In this document: one piece after another, positions 7,178 through 18,500 of the stretch
Position numbering within the stretch: position 1 is the stretch's first letter
Layout of the letters: each line of letters opens with the position of its first letter
NCBI GenBank assembly: GCA_045540015.1
Contig: JAZQGP010000014.1
Span: forward strand, 1 to 64,000
Direction: 5' to 3'
DNA from: UMGS1387 sp045540015
Lineage (GTDB): Bacteria > Bacillota > Clostridia > Oscillospirales > CAG-382
Length of the DNA: 64,000 bases
Notes under the pieces: model-generated
Database searches by the model: none
Told to the model about the DNA's origin: nothing
What the model saw: the letters and a program-made list of their open reading frames with translations, nothing else
Made by a program: the position numbers and the translations under genes

Positions 7178-9388
7178 TCAGCAGGGACCTGTTTGTTCAA
7201 CAAATGTTACCTCAAACCTACCCTCTGTCTTTGAAACAAGCCTTGCTACTGAAAACGCGGGCATGTATTCGTCAGTGCTGCCGCGTTTTACACGGTAATG
7301 TGTTACAACCGGCGTGCTTTCTGTCAGGTGCTTTTCAAGGTATTCTCTCGAATTGTTGCTTATGAACAGACACCTGTCCTCGGGATGCAGGTTTTCGTCG
7401 GCGTATTCATACATTCGTTTTTTGAAATCAACCGCAGACGGTTTTCTGCAAAGAGTTTTGCCGTCGGTGCTTATAATGTAAATGGTGTTTTTATCAAGGT
7501 CTGCAAAGCTTGCATGCGTGCAGGTACCGGACAGTGCGGCAAATACGCCGTCAGCTATTCGCATCACCTTGTCTTTTTGAGCAGATCCGGAGAATTTTTC
7601 AAGGTCATTCTTTTCAACGTTTCTGATATAAATGTCGGCTTTTGCCTCGTCTGTTGATTTGTCGCGCAGAGTGTGTATTTCAAGAACCCTGTACTCGTAA
7701 TCTTCGCCGGAAAGGCTGGTTTTTATGCGGTACTGCAGTGTTTTTTCACTCATTCCCTTTCTGAAATCAGAAAGCAAATTGAGGCGATTCATGAAGCCGG
7801 AAAACGCGCTTCTGTCGCTTGGATGGATTGCAGGAAGTAAGATTTTTTCAAGGTCACTGTCGTAATGCAGCCGGAATACCCCCGAATTTACAAGGTCGGT
7901 GAATAGCGGTTCATTGTTCCAGACGATTCTCCAGCGTCCGGATTCGAGAAAAATTTCAAGACCTGTTGTGTTGTAGTTTACAACCGTACTGCGGAAGCTT
8001 TCAAGGTCAAGCTGCTTTTGTCTGGTTCTTTCATACTCTGTGATGTCTCTTGCCGTTCCGATAATGATGTTTTCCTTGCCCGACTCATCCTTAGAGCGTG
8101 TAAGAGTATAGCGCAGGAAGGTTTCTTCACCGCCTCTGTGTGAGCAAACAGTGAGTTTTTTTACTTTTCCCGAGCCCGAAAGGCTGAAGGCGTTGCGAAG
8201 TTTTCTTGCATCGTCATTACTTAGCAGTTCGCTTTTTATTATATAGTCAAGACCGTTTTTGATTTCACTTGACTGTTCGGCAGTTCCTGGAGTTTCTCCG
8301 CTTTTGAGTATAACAACCGTATCGGAGCTGCGATAGTAAAGGAAAACTCGTATTGAAGAATCGGAAAGAGCATTTGCAAGGATGCTGTCGCGTACATTTA
8401 CCTGATATCTTGCGTTTTTGGCACTCAGGGAGGATTTGGCTGTTCTGCTGTTAATCCAGAAAGCAAATATCAAAAGTCCTGCTGCGGTTGCAAGTAAAAC
8501 GAAAATGAGAGAGGTGCTGTTGCGGTGGAGCTGCGAAAACAGTATGCTTTCGGGAACTACCTGCATTATATACCAGTTACTGATTCCGACAGGAAGATAA
8601 GCACACACCATTTTGCCATCGGGCGTGTCAATTACGGTGCTTCCACTCAGGTTTTTGTTTATGTCCGAGTGAAATTCACTTTTGGAGTGGCCGTTTGCAA
8701 AAACGAGCGCGTTGAGCGTTCCTAAGGCGTTGCTTCGTATATCTAAGCCGCTGCCGGTGTCCATAAACACGCCGAGACTGTCCGCTTCAAATGCAATAAG
8801 CGCACTGTTTCCGCCAAAGCCGGAGGACGTATATTCTTCGGAAAGACGATCCGTTTCGATTATTCCGTACAGATAGTTCTGAGTGTCTCCGATGGGGGTA
8901 AACATTCGGATTATTTCTTTTGAGGTGATTTGAGACGTGGTTTTTTTGCTTATGGTGATGTTGCTTCTTTCGGGTGAGAGCGCAACCTCTTCGTTCCACT
9001 GCATACCGGACTGTGTTTCGCCCTGACCTTTTATTACGGTGCCGTCGGCAAGTCTTATGGCAAGGTCGGAAAAAAGGCTGTCATGACGAAGTGAGGTGGT
9101 TATGGCGATTGCATTTTTTTCGTCAATTTCGTCTTCTTTGGCGAGGATAGAGGCAAGTCCTTCAAGGCGGTTTGCTGCGGAATGTACGGCCTCACTCAGC
9201 TTTGCACTGCTTTGCGAGGCGGACTCTGTTATAATTTCCATTGAGATTTTTTTTGTCTGGGTATAGAAATTGTAAAGAAGAATGAAAGTGACGGCCGAAA
9301 TGAATATAATGAGAAGCCGGGTTCCCATAAGTATACTGCGTCGTTCGGAATTTTTGCCCGAGCGTTCTGCAAAATTGGTTTTTTTCAT
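7178..9388 (-). CDS. Membrane sensor with Cache-like and PAS domains, no output domain
   Basis: The 736-residue product has a short cytoplasmic N-terminus, a transmembrane helix at about residues 22-42, an extracytoplasmic segment of about 245 residues (Cache-like by its layout) and a second helix at about 290-312. The cytoplasmic part appears to hold PAS-like repeats; the first ends in the PAC-type motif GTARDITEYERTR near residue 450, and further weaker ones extend to the C-terminus. I see no GGDEF, EAL, histidine kinase or methyl-accepting motif. It may therefore be a truncated diguanylate cyclase or kinase relative, or a sensor acting through a partner. It lies directly downstream of spo0A, separated by a terminator. 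Its ligand is unknown. Confidence 0.7.
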   Translation of the reverse strand: MKKTNFAERSGKNSERRSILMGTRLLIIFISAVTFILLYNFYTQTKKISMEIITESASQSSAKLSEAVHSAANRLEGLASILAKEDEIDEKNAIAITTSLRHDSLFSDLAIRLADGTVIKGQGETQSGMQWNEEVALSPERSNITISKKTTSQITSKEIIRMFTPIGDTQNYLYGIIETDRLSEEYTSSGFGGNSALIAFEADSLGVFMDTGSGLDIRSNALGTLNALVFANGHSKSEFHSDINKNLSGSTVIDTPDGKMVCAYLPVGISNWYIMQVVPESILFSQLHRNSTSLIFVLLATAAGLLIFAFWINSRTAKSSLSAKNARYQVNVRDSILANALSDSSIRVFLYYRSSDTVVILKSGETPGTAEQSSEIKNGLDYIIKSELLSNDDARKLRNAFSLSGSGKVKKLTVCSHRGGEETFLRYTLTRSKDESGKENIIIGTARDITEYERTRQKQLDLESFRSTVVNYNTTGLEIFLESGRWRIVWNNEPLFTDLVNSGVFRLHYDSDLEKILLPAIHPSDRSAFSGFMNRLNLLSDFRKGMSEKTLQYRIKTSLSGEDYEYRVLEIHTLRDKSTDEAKADIYIRNVEKNDLEKFSGSAQKDKVMRIADGVFAALSGTCTHASFADLDKNTIYIISTDGKTLCRKPSAVDFKKRMYEYADENLHPEDRCLFISNNSREYLEKHLTESTPVVTHYRVKRGSTDEYMPAFSVARLVSKTEGRFEVTFVEQTGPC

Positions 9389-9500
9389 TCATTCCACCTC
9401 CAAAACAAATTTCTTCAAGGCTATATTAACACACTTTTTTGCTCATTACAACAAAACACAAATTGTTTTAAAATATCTGCGACAATATATTTACAAATAT

Positions 9501-9540
9501 AAAAAGAATGAGGCTGAGTAAATAACTCAGTCTCATTTTG
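9501..9540. terminator. Terminator between spo0A and the sensor gene
   Basis: AATGAGGCTGAGT with ACTCAGTCTCATT (one G-U pair), loop AAATA, and T-rich tracts on both sides. It lies just after the spo0A stop codon on the minus strand. Confidence 0.75.
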
Positions 9541-9543
9541 TTT

Positions 9544-10371
9544 TTATATTGCAAACCCGGTCTGCGGCGTGGTTTTCTTCTTTTTAAGCCGCAGGCTGTC
9601 TGCGACAAGAGCGATAAACTCGGAGTTTGTGGGTTTTCCTCGTGTGCTTTGAACGGTGTAGCCGAAGAAAGAGTTTATAACGTCAATATCTCCTCTGTCC
9701 CAGGCAACCTCAATTGCATGGCGGATTGCACGTTCAACACGCGAAGAGGTTGTTCCGTATGCCTTGGCAACCCCGGGATAAAGCTGTTTTGTTATGGAAT
9801 TTATAAGCTCTGGTCTGTCCATTGTCATGATTATGGCGCTTCTTAAGTATTGGTAGCCCTTTATGTGAGCAGGTACGCCTATCTGGTGAATTATTTTTGT
9901 AACGAGAGTTTCAAGGTCTGAGTCACTGTCCTGAGACAAATCTGCTCCCGAAGGGAATACGGCAACGTTGTCCGCATCTTTTCCCGCAGTGCTTAAGGCG
10001 CGCTCTATTTTTCCTGACAAAGCAGAGTATTCGCAGGGCTTCATTATGCAGTAATGTGCTCCTGCATCTACTGCCTCGGAAAGCATTTTCTGATTGCCTA
10101 TGCCGCTTGTGATAATAAACATCGGAAGAGGCTTTACGCCGCGTGATTTTATCTCGTTTATTACTTCTGTTCCGTCAAGACGAGGAAGAAGCAGGTCAAG
10201 GATTACAACGTCGGGATGAAGCGATTGTATTTGCCTGACGGCTTCGTATCCGTCAGAGCAGTCGCCGACGATATCAAACCCTCTCTTTGAAAGATGACTT
10301 TTAAGTCCGATTCTGAATTCGGATGTCGAATCCGCGATAAGTACCTTTGCCGCTGTTGTTGTGTAATTCAT
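9544..10371 (-). CDS. spo0A: Sporulation master regulator Spo0A
   Basis: This response regulator controls entry into sporulation. The receiver domain has DVVILDLLLPRLDGTEV with the phosphorylation aspartate and MKPCEYSAL with the conserved lysine. The C-terminal domain carries the signature recognition helix region GTTSSRVERAIRHAIEVAW. I place the start at the ATG 10371 (MNYTTTAAKVLIADS, 275 residues) because AAAGGAAC precedes it; an upstream in-frame extension of 18 codons lacks support. The usual upstream neighbour spoIVB is absent. A TGTCGAA match to the 0A box lies about 170 bp upstream. Confidence 0.97.
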   Translation of the reverse strand: MNYTTTAAKVLIADSTSEFRIGLKSHLSKRGFDIVGDCSDGYEAVRQIQSLHPDVVILDLLLPRLDGTEVINEIKSRGVKPLPMFIITSGIGNQKMLSEAVDAGAHYCIMKPCEYSALSGKIERALSTAGKDADNVAVFPSGADLSQDSDSDLETLVTKIIHQIGVPAHIKGYQYLRSAIIMTMDRPELINSITKQLYPGVAKAYGTTSSRVERAIRHAIEVAWDRGDIDVINSFFGYTVQSTRGKPTNSEFIALVADSLRLKKKKTTPQTGFAI

Positions 10372-10539
10372 TTTTTTGTTCCTTTCTTTAACAAAAATTG
10401 TGTAAAACAAGACTGTTTTCCCCAAAAAATTAAGTGGGTTAATCTTAACATACGGTCAAAATACGGACAATTTCTTTTTGCTTTCGTTCATGAAGTTTAC
10501 AGGTTGGTTGCAGAAAAGTCTGAAAAAAGGAGGGTGTTT

Positions 10540-10546
10540 TGTCGAA
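10540..10546 (+). promoter_or_regulatory. Possible 0A box upstream of spo0A
   Basis: TGTCGAA is an exact match to the Spo0A-binding core, in the 216-bp gap between the PBP stop codon and the spo0A start. A 7-bp match occurs by chance fairly often, so this is only suggestive of autoregulation. Confidence 0.35.
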
Positions 10547-10587
10547 TGGAGGTGATGTAACACATAAAAGCGCATTAAATGATGGAT

Positions 10588-12207
10588 TTAGTAACCGCGG
10601 TTTACGAGGTATTTGTTCACAATTCCAAAGATTTCGGCAGGCGAATAATTGTTTCGACCGTTTCCGTCGCAAAGGATAATTATGGAATATTTTGGCATAT
10701 TTTCAGGGTAAATGCCGCAAAACCAGGTATGCAGTATTTCCTTGCCGTTTTTGCTCTTCTGACCAGTCTGTGCAGTCGCGGTTTTTCCTCCCGAAGATAC
10801 GCCTGAAAGGTGTGCTTTTCTGCCTGTTCCCTCCTCTACACATTTTTTCATCATGCTGCGTAATTTTTCGCATGTTTCGTCCGACAAAACCCGAATCGGA
10901 GCATTTTTTTGCGTCTTGTGCAACGTACCGTTTTTGTATATTCCTTTTATGACGGAAAGCGTCGGTACAAAACCCGTTCCCGCGGCGTTTGTCACATTGA
11001 CAAGGTCAAGGGGAGATAAAAGCAGCGGACCCTGACCGAAGGAGATGTTTGCAAGGAGATTTTCGGGACAATTTGCACTATTTGGGAGCTTTGCGGCGCT
11101 TGATTTGAGGGTGTCGGCGAAAACGGCACTTCCCACTCCCATTTTGTTTGCTGTGTCAAGTATTGCTTCAATCCCGATTTTCCTGCCAAGCTCGATAAAA
11201 TATGTGTTGCAGGAATTGGCAAAGGCATCCGATAAATCCAGCTTTCCGTGTCCGCTTGTGTTGTGACAGCGGAAAATGTCCTCGCCGACAGCGATACTTC
11301 CTTTGCAGTCGCAGACAAACTCCGAAAGATTTTGATTTTGCTCAAGAGCTGCTGCGGCAACAACCATTTTAAAGACGGAGCCCGGTGTAAACAGAGAGGT
11401 TGCCCTGTTTAGCAGCTCGCCCCTGTCTGAGGAAAGGCTTTTGGCAATATTTTCGGGATCGTAGGAAGGATAGCTTGACAGGGCGAGAATGTCGCCGCTG
11501 TTTATGTCCGTGACAACAACGGCACCCATATCAAGGATGTTTTGTCCGAGGCTGTCGGTAAAGCGTTGAAGGTCTGCGTCAATCGTAAGAACCAGCCCGT
11601 CATCCTTTGTGTAGCCATCATCGTATATTTCAAATAAAGAACCGTTTATGCTTCGGGACATGGCGTTTGCTTCAAAGCGTGCATAAATACGCCCCGACAA
11701 AGCCGAAAGACTGCTTTTGCAATCAAGCAGAAGTCCACTCACGGGAGCGTTGTCCGAGTTTTTGTAGCCTACAAGATGTACTGCATCTGAAAAGTTTTCT
11801 TCATATATATAGTAGCAGTATACGCCGTCTGTTCTCTCTGCAATTGATAAATCCGCATCCGCAGGAGCTGTCAGAGTAAAAACCTTTCCTTCATACAGAT
11901 GTGAATACACCTCGGAAAGAGGAACCGAGCATAAGAGAGCTATGTTTTTGGCGGCAGAGGAAATGTTTTTTGTTATAAGTGCAGGGTTTACGGTTACCGA
12001 TACGTGAGAAATCCTATGGGAAATAAGCTTTCCGTTTGTATCATATATAAAGCCGCTTCGCTCTGCAATGTCAAGCCTTCTTGTGTATTGCCCCGAAAGC
12101 ACTGTGCGGCTTTTGTTTCCGCTTGAGAGCACATACAGCCGTACCGTCAGAAACGACAGACACATAAGGATTGTAAAATACATGGCGGCAACACGCTTTA
12201 CGGACAT
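10588..12207 (-). CDS. Class B penicillin-binding protein (transpeptidase)
   Basis: The 539-residue, membrane-anchored D,D-transpeptidase has one transmembrane helix at about residues 8-28, a PBP-dimer region beginning with the RSGFIYDTNGKL motif, and a transpeptidase domain. The SxxK motif is TPGSVFKM (Ser about 277), SxN is NSCNTYF, and the third motif reads GGKTATAQTG, so the usual KTG is KTA. The adjacent spo0A makes a sporulation role (SpoVD-like) conceivable, but a PASTA domain is absent. The start at 12207 is chosen for AAAGGAG at proper spacing; an ATG ten codons upstream lacks a site. Confidence 0.88.
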   Translation of the reverse strand: MSVKRVAAMYFTILMCLSFLTVRLYVLSSGNKSRTVLSGQYTRRLDIAERSGFIYDTNGKLISHRISHVSVTVNPALITKNISSAAKNIALLCSVPLSEVYSHLYEGKVFTLTAPADADLSIAERTDGVYCYYIYEENFSDAVHLVGYKNSDNAPVSGLLLDCKSSLSALSGRIYARFEANAMSRSINGSLFEIYDDGYTKDDGLVLTIDADLQRFTDSLGQNILDMGAVVVTDINSGDILALSSYPSYDPENIAKSLSSDRGELLNRATSLFTPGSVFKMVVAAAALEQNQNLSEFVCDCKGSIAVGEDIFRCHNTSGHGKLDLSDAFANSCNTYFIELGRKIGIEAILDTANKMGVGSAVFADTLKSSAAKLPNSANCPENLLANISFGQGPLLLSPLDLVNVTNAAGTGFVPTLSVIKGIYKNGTLHKTQKNAPIRVLSDETCEKLRSMMKKCVEEGTGRKAHLSGVSSGGKTATAQTGQKSKNGKEILHTWFCGIYPENMPKYSIIILCDGNGRNNYSPAEIFGIVNKYLVNRGY

Positions 12208-12409
12208 AAAAAACTCCTTTACAGAAAAAATGAACATTTATGAGCACAAGGAAAATGTTAAAAATCTTCAAACAACGCGAGGAGGAATAAAAAACGGCTG
12301 AGTATAACATCAACATGTTGTTTTAGAAAGAGGAAATTTGCGCATATGTAGTTTTTTTCGGGGAATGTATACTTTATGCACAAAATGGGTGAATTTTTTT
12401 GGTATTCTA

Positions 12410-12438
12410 TTGACTTTTTTGTAATTTGCATATATAAT
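12410..12438 (+). promoter_or_regulatory. Sigma-A promoter of the giant SLH protein
   Basis: TTGACT (12410-12415), 17-bp spacer, TATAAT (12433-12438). The leader is about 70 nt and AAGGAG lies 10 bases before the ATG. The rest of the gap 12208-12409 shows nothing recognisable. Confidence 0.8.
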
Positions 12439-12514
12439 ATCGATGTATCCCTATACGTATGTAAAAGCATAAGTATTTGGGGAAGAAACAATTTTTGTAA
12501 GGAGTGCAGACCCC

Positions 12515-15500
12515 ATGAAAAAAATCCTAAGTATTATCCTGTGTCTGTCGATGCTTATGTCAAGCGTTGCTTTTGCTGCGCCTGTTAATATGGCACCGAT
12601 TGATGTTGAGAGTGCTGTTGAAGAAACTCTCGCAGGACCCGAAATTGAAGCAGAGCTTTCCGCAATTCTCCCTGCTCTTGCACCCGTTTCAACTTATCCC
12701 GAAAACGGCGCTGCAGATGTCAGCCTCGGAGACATCGCGTATAAGGTAACCTTCGACAAGGCTGTCAAAGCCGAAGATGTTACCCTTGAAAATCTCGCAT
12801 CCGACTATGTTGGTGCTATCCACTTTGACAAGGATACCAACACCGTATATCTCTTCCCGAAGACTGAATATAAGAATTATACATACGGATACGATGTGGG
12901 AACTACATTTAGCTTCCCCGAAATTAAATCGAATATTCCTACGGCTGACGGACAGAACAGCCTCTATTTCCCTGCGGTTTCCTATACTATAGGCATGTCT
13001 CACGGTGATGACGGCGAGAACATGGTTCCGTACGGAAATATGGAATACGGATTTATTCCGATAGCTTCCGCTCATGTTACAGCAATTGAAGAGGAAGACG
13101 GAAACCATTATGTAAGTGTAACGAAAAATCCCTCATCAGGTAATAAGAACTGGATATATATTTATGCTCCTGTTCACTTTGAACCCAACACGGAGTATAA
13201 GTATTCCTATAATGTTAAGGCTTTGGAGGTTGTTCCTGCAATTGCCGGTGTTGATAAATCTGCTGCGCGTACTACCATAAGATACTCGCCTTCCGACCAC
13301 AGCGACAGAAAGACTCATAATGGAGATAGTAAGGCTATCTCTGTAGGCGGCGGATGGGTAACCGTAGGCGGCACTTATACTACAGGTGAAGTTACCTCTA
13401 CCGCGGGTGACTCGCTTGCATGCTATGTTGAGCCTCCCAAGAACGGTGCCGGCCAGGAACAGGATGCATCAATGAATTACCTTATTGATAACATTGAGCT
13501 TATCAAGAAGGTTAAGCATACATTCTCGGCAGACAGCAGAACAACTCTTGTAGGTACTGCTCCTGCGACAATTTCCGGCTATAACGGAGATACGATTGCA
13601 CTTCCTGCTACAACAGCATTTGAACCCAAGGACGACAGATGGGAAATTACCGGCTGGACTGACGGAGAAAATTACTACATGCCCGGCGAAGAAATAACCG
13701 TTGACGGCGCTAAAAACTTTACTCCTTACCTTGAAACCGAATATAATGTATTTAACATTTCGTTCTCGTCAGAGCAAACGGGTGTTACACTTCCCAGAGC
13801 TTTTGATATGTTTGAAGGCGATATTGTTGACCTTACAACTTCAGAGTATCAGCCTTCAAAGCTTGGATACTGGTTTGACGGCTGGTCTGTAAAGGGCTCG
13901 GATGAGATTATCACCTCTTTGACTGTAACAGAGGACACCGAGCTTGTTGCAAACTTTACTCTCGTTACCGAATGGGACTTCAGAAAGAAGGCTCATTTTG
14001 ACCAGTTGAATGCAGATAAATGTACTATTGAATACAGCCCGACCAGCGGTGTTATTGTAACGCCTACCAATATGGACAATATCATCAAACCCCTCAATCA
14101 GATGATTATCAATGCAGCTGATTACGGCACAATAGAGATGGTATTTGATAAAAACATAACTTCTTTCGTATCAGAGAGCACAAGAAGTCTTGTTTTGCGT
14201 TATACCGAGCCTTCAAATCCACATGGTTGGAATGAAGCAAAGACTATAAGAGACTGTAAGTTTGACCGCTATGAAGGCGAGAACGGCATTGTTTTCAGAT
14301 ACGACATGACAACAAAGGATACATGGAAAGGTGATATCGGATATTTCAGAATCGACCCCGTGGATTCAATGGATAAATGGGCTTTGATAAGACTTACCCT
14401 TATCCCGAGTGAGGACATTGAAGCTGTTGAAATTACAGACCTTGATGAGCCTGAACTGAGAACAGAGCCTGATACAACGGTTTCTGTTCCTGCAGATGCA
14501 GACTATACTGTTCAGTCTGTTACATGGACTCCTGCAGTTGAAAGCATCTTTGCTCATGATACAGCGTATACCGCAAATGTTACATTGAAGTCAAATCCCG
14601 GATGCCGTTTCACAGCAGAAACTACTGCAACAATCAACGGTACAACCGTACCCCTTATAATCAATGCAGATAAAACTGCAACAGTTTCCTATAAGTTCGC
14701 TGCAACGGCATCTCTTGCAGAAGTTACCGTAACTGCAGACAAGAGCGTTACAACTATTGAGGGCGAGAATACACTCGACCTTTCCGCAACCGTTGCAACA
14801 GTTAACCCCGATGATACAATCGATACTGATGCTGTGACATGGGGCGTTGACAATGAGAGCATCGCGGTTGTTGAAGGAAATGTTTTAAAGCCTCTTGATA
14901 ACGGTACAGTAAAGGTTACCGCAACAAGTGTATATGACCCCACAAAGACAGATTCCTTTACAGTTACTATATCGGGACTTACCCTTTACACTGTTACCTT
15001 TAACGCGGGTACAACAGCAACTGTTACAAATCTTCCCGATTCTATCAGATGCAGAAGAGATGTTGACCTCAAGAGTATTGCAGCTCCTAAGAGAGACGGA
15101 TATATCTTCCTCGGCTGGAAGACCGCTACCTATGCAGAAGAAACTGTTAACAGCATCTTTGTAGAAGAAGATACGACTCTCTACGCAACATGGGCCGAAG
15201 GCGTAATTTACGATTTCTATACCATTCCGAGTGAAATTAAGTTTAATAAGTTTGATGTAGAGCATGATCCTGTTGCGGGAACAGTTAAGCTCACGACAAA
15301 TACAGATGACCCGCAGATTGAAATTAATAAAGCCTACAATGCTTCAACTAAGACCGGAGGTGTTGTTGACGGACGTAAATTCAGCAAGATTGAAGTAAGA
15401 CTTGCTTCTTCGGTTGCATGTAATGTAGGTACCTACTTTACATCTGTAGATGCTGATACAGGAAACTATGTCAGCGCCGGCTACGGCACAAGTCCGACTC

Positions 15501-18500
15501 AGTATTTAGCCTCATGGAAATCAGGAACAAGCGGAGGCGGCTCACTTGACAGCTTCTTTACATCTGTAATCGACTATTCCGCATATACACCCTGGACCAC
15601 GGGTATTATCAATAGTATAAGAATGGACCCGCCGGATACAGAAGGTAATGTTTATATCGTTGACTATATCCGCATGATGAATATTGTCGAGGAGTATGTT
15701 GATATCGCTGCAATTGACGCACCTGCTGTTATGGCAGAGGCTGCGACAACTGCAGAAGCTCTTGCGGCAGGCAAGTTTGAAGTTAAGAAGGTAGAATGGG
15801 ACAAGGAGCTCTTTGAGGGCAAGTATTTCTATGACAATACTGTATACACGGCAAAGATTACCGTTGCTCCCAAGGCAGGAACCAAGGTTTCCGAAACCGC
15901 GGTTGCAACAGTCGGCGGCAAGGCAGCTACACTTTCCGACAACGGCGACGGAACATACCTTGTTACTTATACATATCCCGCAACCGAGGATCTTACAGAC
16001 GTTAAGGTTGTGATTGACGAAACAAATAACGCAATTACTACAGCCGACGGCAAGCTCACTCTTTCCGCAGAGGTTCTTGATGTTGAAACAAACGAGCCTA
16101 TCTCAGAACAGGGTATTGTATGGACAGCAACGGGTTCTGTTGACGGAAGCTTCTCTATCGACGGAAACGTGCTTACAGCTATATATGATGACAATGATGT
16201 AACGGTTACCGCAACAAGCGTATATGACCGTACAAAATCTGCATCCTATAAGATTACCATTTCAAACCAGATTCCTCCTTACACTCTTAAATTCCAGAAC
16301 GGTACAAACGGGGTAGTTACTAACCTTCCTTCTGAATATAAGGGCAAGGGAACGGTAAAGCTTTCACAGTTCAAGAAGCCTGTAAGAGAAGGCTTTAGCT
16401 TCCTTGGATGGATGACAGATCCGAGAGGAACAGAAACTGTTGACAGCATTGTTCTTAACAAGGATACAACCCTTGTTGCTAAATGGGTTTCCGGTCTGGT
16501 GTTTGAATTTAACACAGACGGAGACGCGGAAGGCTGGAAAGCCAATACTCCCAGTCACTTTAGTGAACTTGGCGTCAAAGATGGTTCATTAAACTTTACA
16601 TCAGCAGTTGGTGACAACCAGCTTTACTTAACCGATATCAACCTCAATGCCGATGTTCATAAGAAGATAGAAGTAAGAATTTCTTCTAATACAGCTTCAA
16701 GCTTTGAGCTGTTCTTCAAGTCTACATATTGCTCAAATTATGCCGGAGGAGCAGCTAACAGTACCGGTGCGGGTTATTCTGCAACCGGTGCGGGAAAATA
16801 TACAATTGTTACTTTCGATATGAGCAAGGTTGCAAACTGGAGAGGAACGGTTTCATCAATCCGTCTTGACCCTTCAACAAAAGCAGGTGTTAGTGCAAAG
16901 ATTGACTATATCCGTATTGTGGAAGATGTTAACGAATATGTTGACATCACAGGCATCACTGCTCCTGTTGCAAAGGCAGTTGCAGACACAAGCGCTGTAA
17001 GTGCGGATACTTCAAAGTATATCGTTAAGAGCGTAAGCTGGTCTCCTGCTCTTCTTTACAACGAGTATCATAACGGTGATACAGCATATACCGTAACCGT
17101 TAAGGTTGCAGCAGCAAACGGTGCAATTCTTTCTGACGGACCTTATGCTACTATCAACGGAAAGACCGCAACCACAAAGGCTAACAGCGATGGAACGGTA
17201 GATGTTTCATATACATTCACCAAGACAGCATCTATAGAAAACACAGATGCTATTGACGTTAACCTTGTATTGAAGAAGGACGGCAATCCTTATACAAAGA
17301 CCAAAAAGGTATTTGTAGGCGACAAGATGACAATTGACTTCAGCCTTGTTGAAAACATCGCCGGCGGTGTACGCTGGGTTGGCTGGGCAGAAGTTGACGG
17401 CGATCCTTCTACTATATTTGAGGGCGAATTCACCGCAGAAAGCGGAAAGAACAGAACTTTCTATGCTCAGTATGAGGATGTTCTTGGATTTGATTATACT
17501 AACAAGTATCACCAGAACAGAAATGCAGCATACAACGCAAAGCTTACCTTCAGCGAAGGCGCTGCAGTTGTTACGCCTAATTCCGCTACCGCAGATGCAA
17601 GGCTTGCAACAGATACAATGCATCTCTTGACTACCGATTATGCATATGCAGAAGTAGTATTTGATGCAGCTCTCAGCACAGGAATAACTGTTGATTCAGA
17701 GCCGAGTCTGTACTTCTCGTACTACACGGCAACTACCGCATTTGCAAACGAGCGCAACGGAAAGCTTATTTCTGCCGAAGAAATTGAAGACGACGGAAGA
17801 AAGGCTATAAAGTTTACCTACGACCTCGCTTCCAACGACAACTGGAAGGGTTATATCGGCAAGTTTGCCATAGATCCTTACAACGGCACTCCTGCATGGG
17901 CAGTAAGAAGCATCAAGCTCATTCCCACAGAATATACGAACGAACCTATTAACATTACGGGTATTGTTGCTCCCGAAACATGGGAAACTCCTAATACCGC
18001 AGTTGATAAGGGAACCAACTTTACAGTTAAGTCTGTTACATGGGATACAAGCGATCTCAATGACGCAGGCGCATACAAGCCTGAAACTGCATACTCAGTA
18101 ACAGTTGTTGTAAAACCAGAAACAGGCTATAAGTTCAATCCCGAGGATGTTGCTCCCGTAACAATCAACGGTGCAACCGTTACAAGCGTAACTGTTAACA
18201 CCGATGATAATACAATTACCGCGGTCGGCACATTCCCTGCAACACTGCCCTTCAAGGATATTGAAGTTACAGTTTCCGGTCCTGCAACAATTGCAAAAGC
18301 CGGACGTTACGAAACATACAAATATACAATTGAGACTGTTGACGGTTCTGCATTGCCTATGAACAAGGCAACCTTCGGAATATCCAAGATACTTGACGGA
18401 AACGGCGATGAGGTTGCACAGGCTGACTATGATGAATACGCAACCTTCGATACAGCTACTTCAAGACTCTATCCTCTTCTCAACAGCACAGTTACAATCA

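Noticed and set aside
12478..12515. TGGGG/CCCCA pairing around the ribosome binding site of the giant gene as a translational switch
   Set aside because: Only five base pairs with a long loop; too weak to claim.
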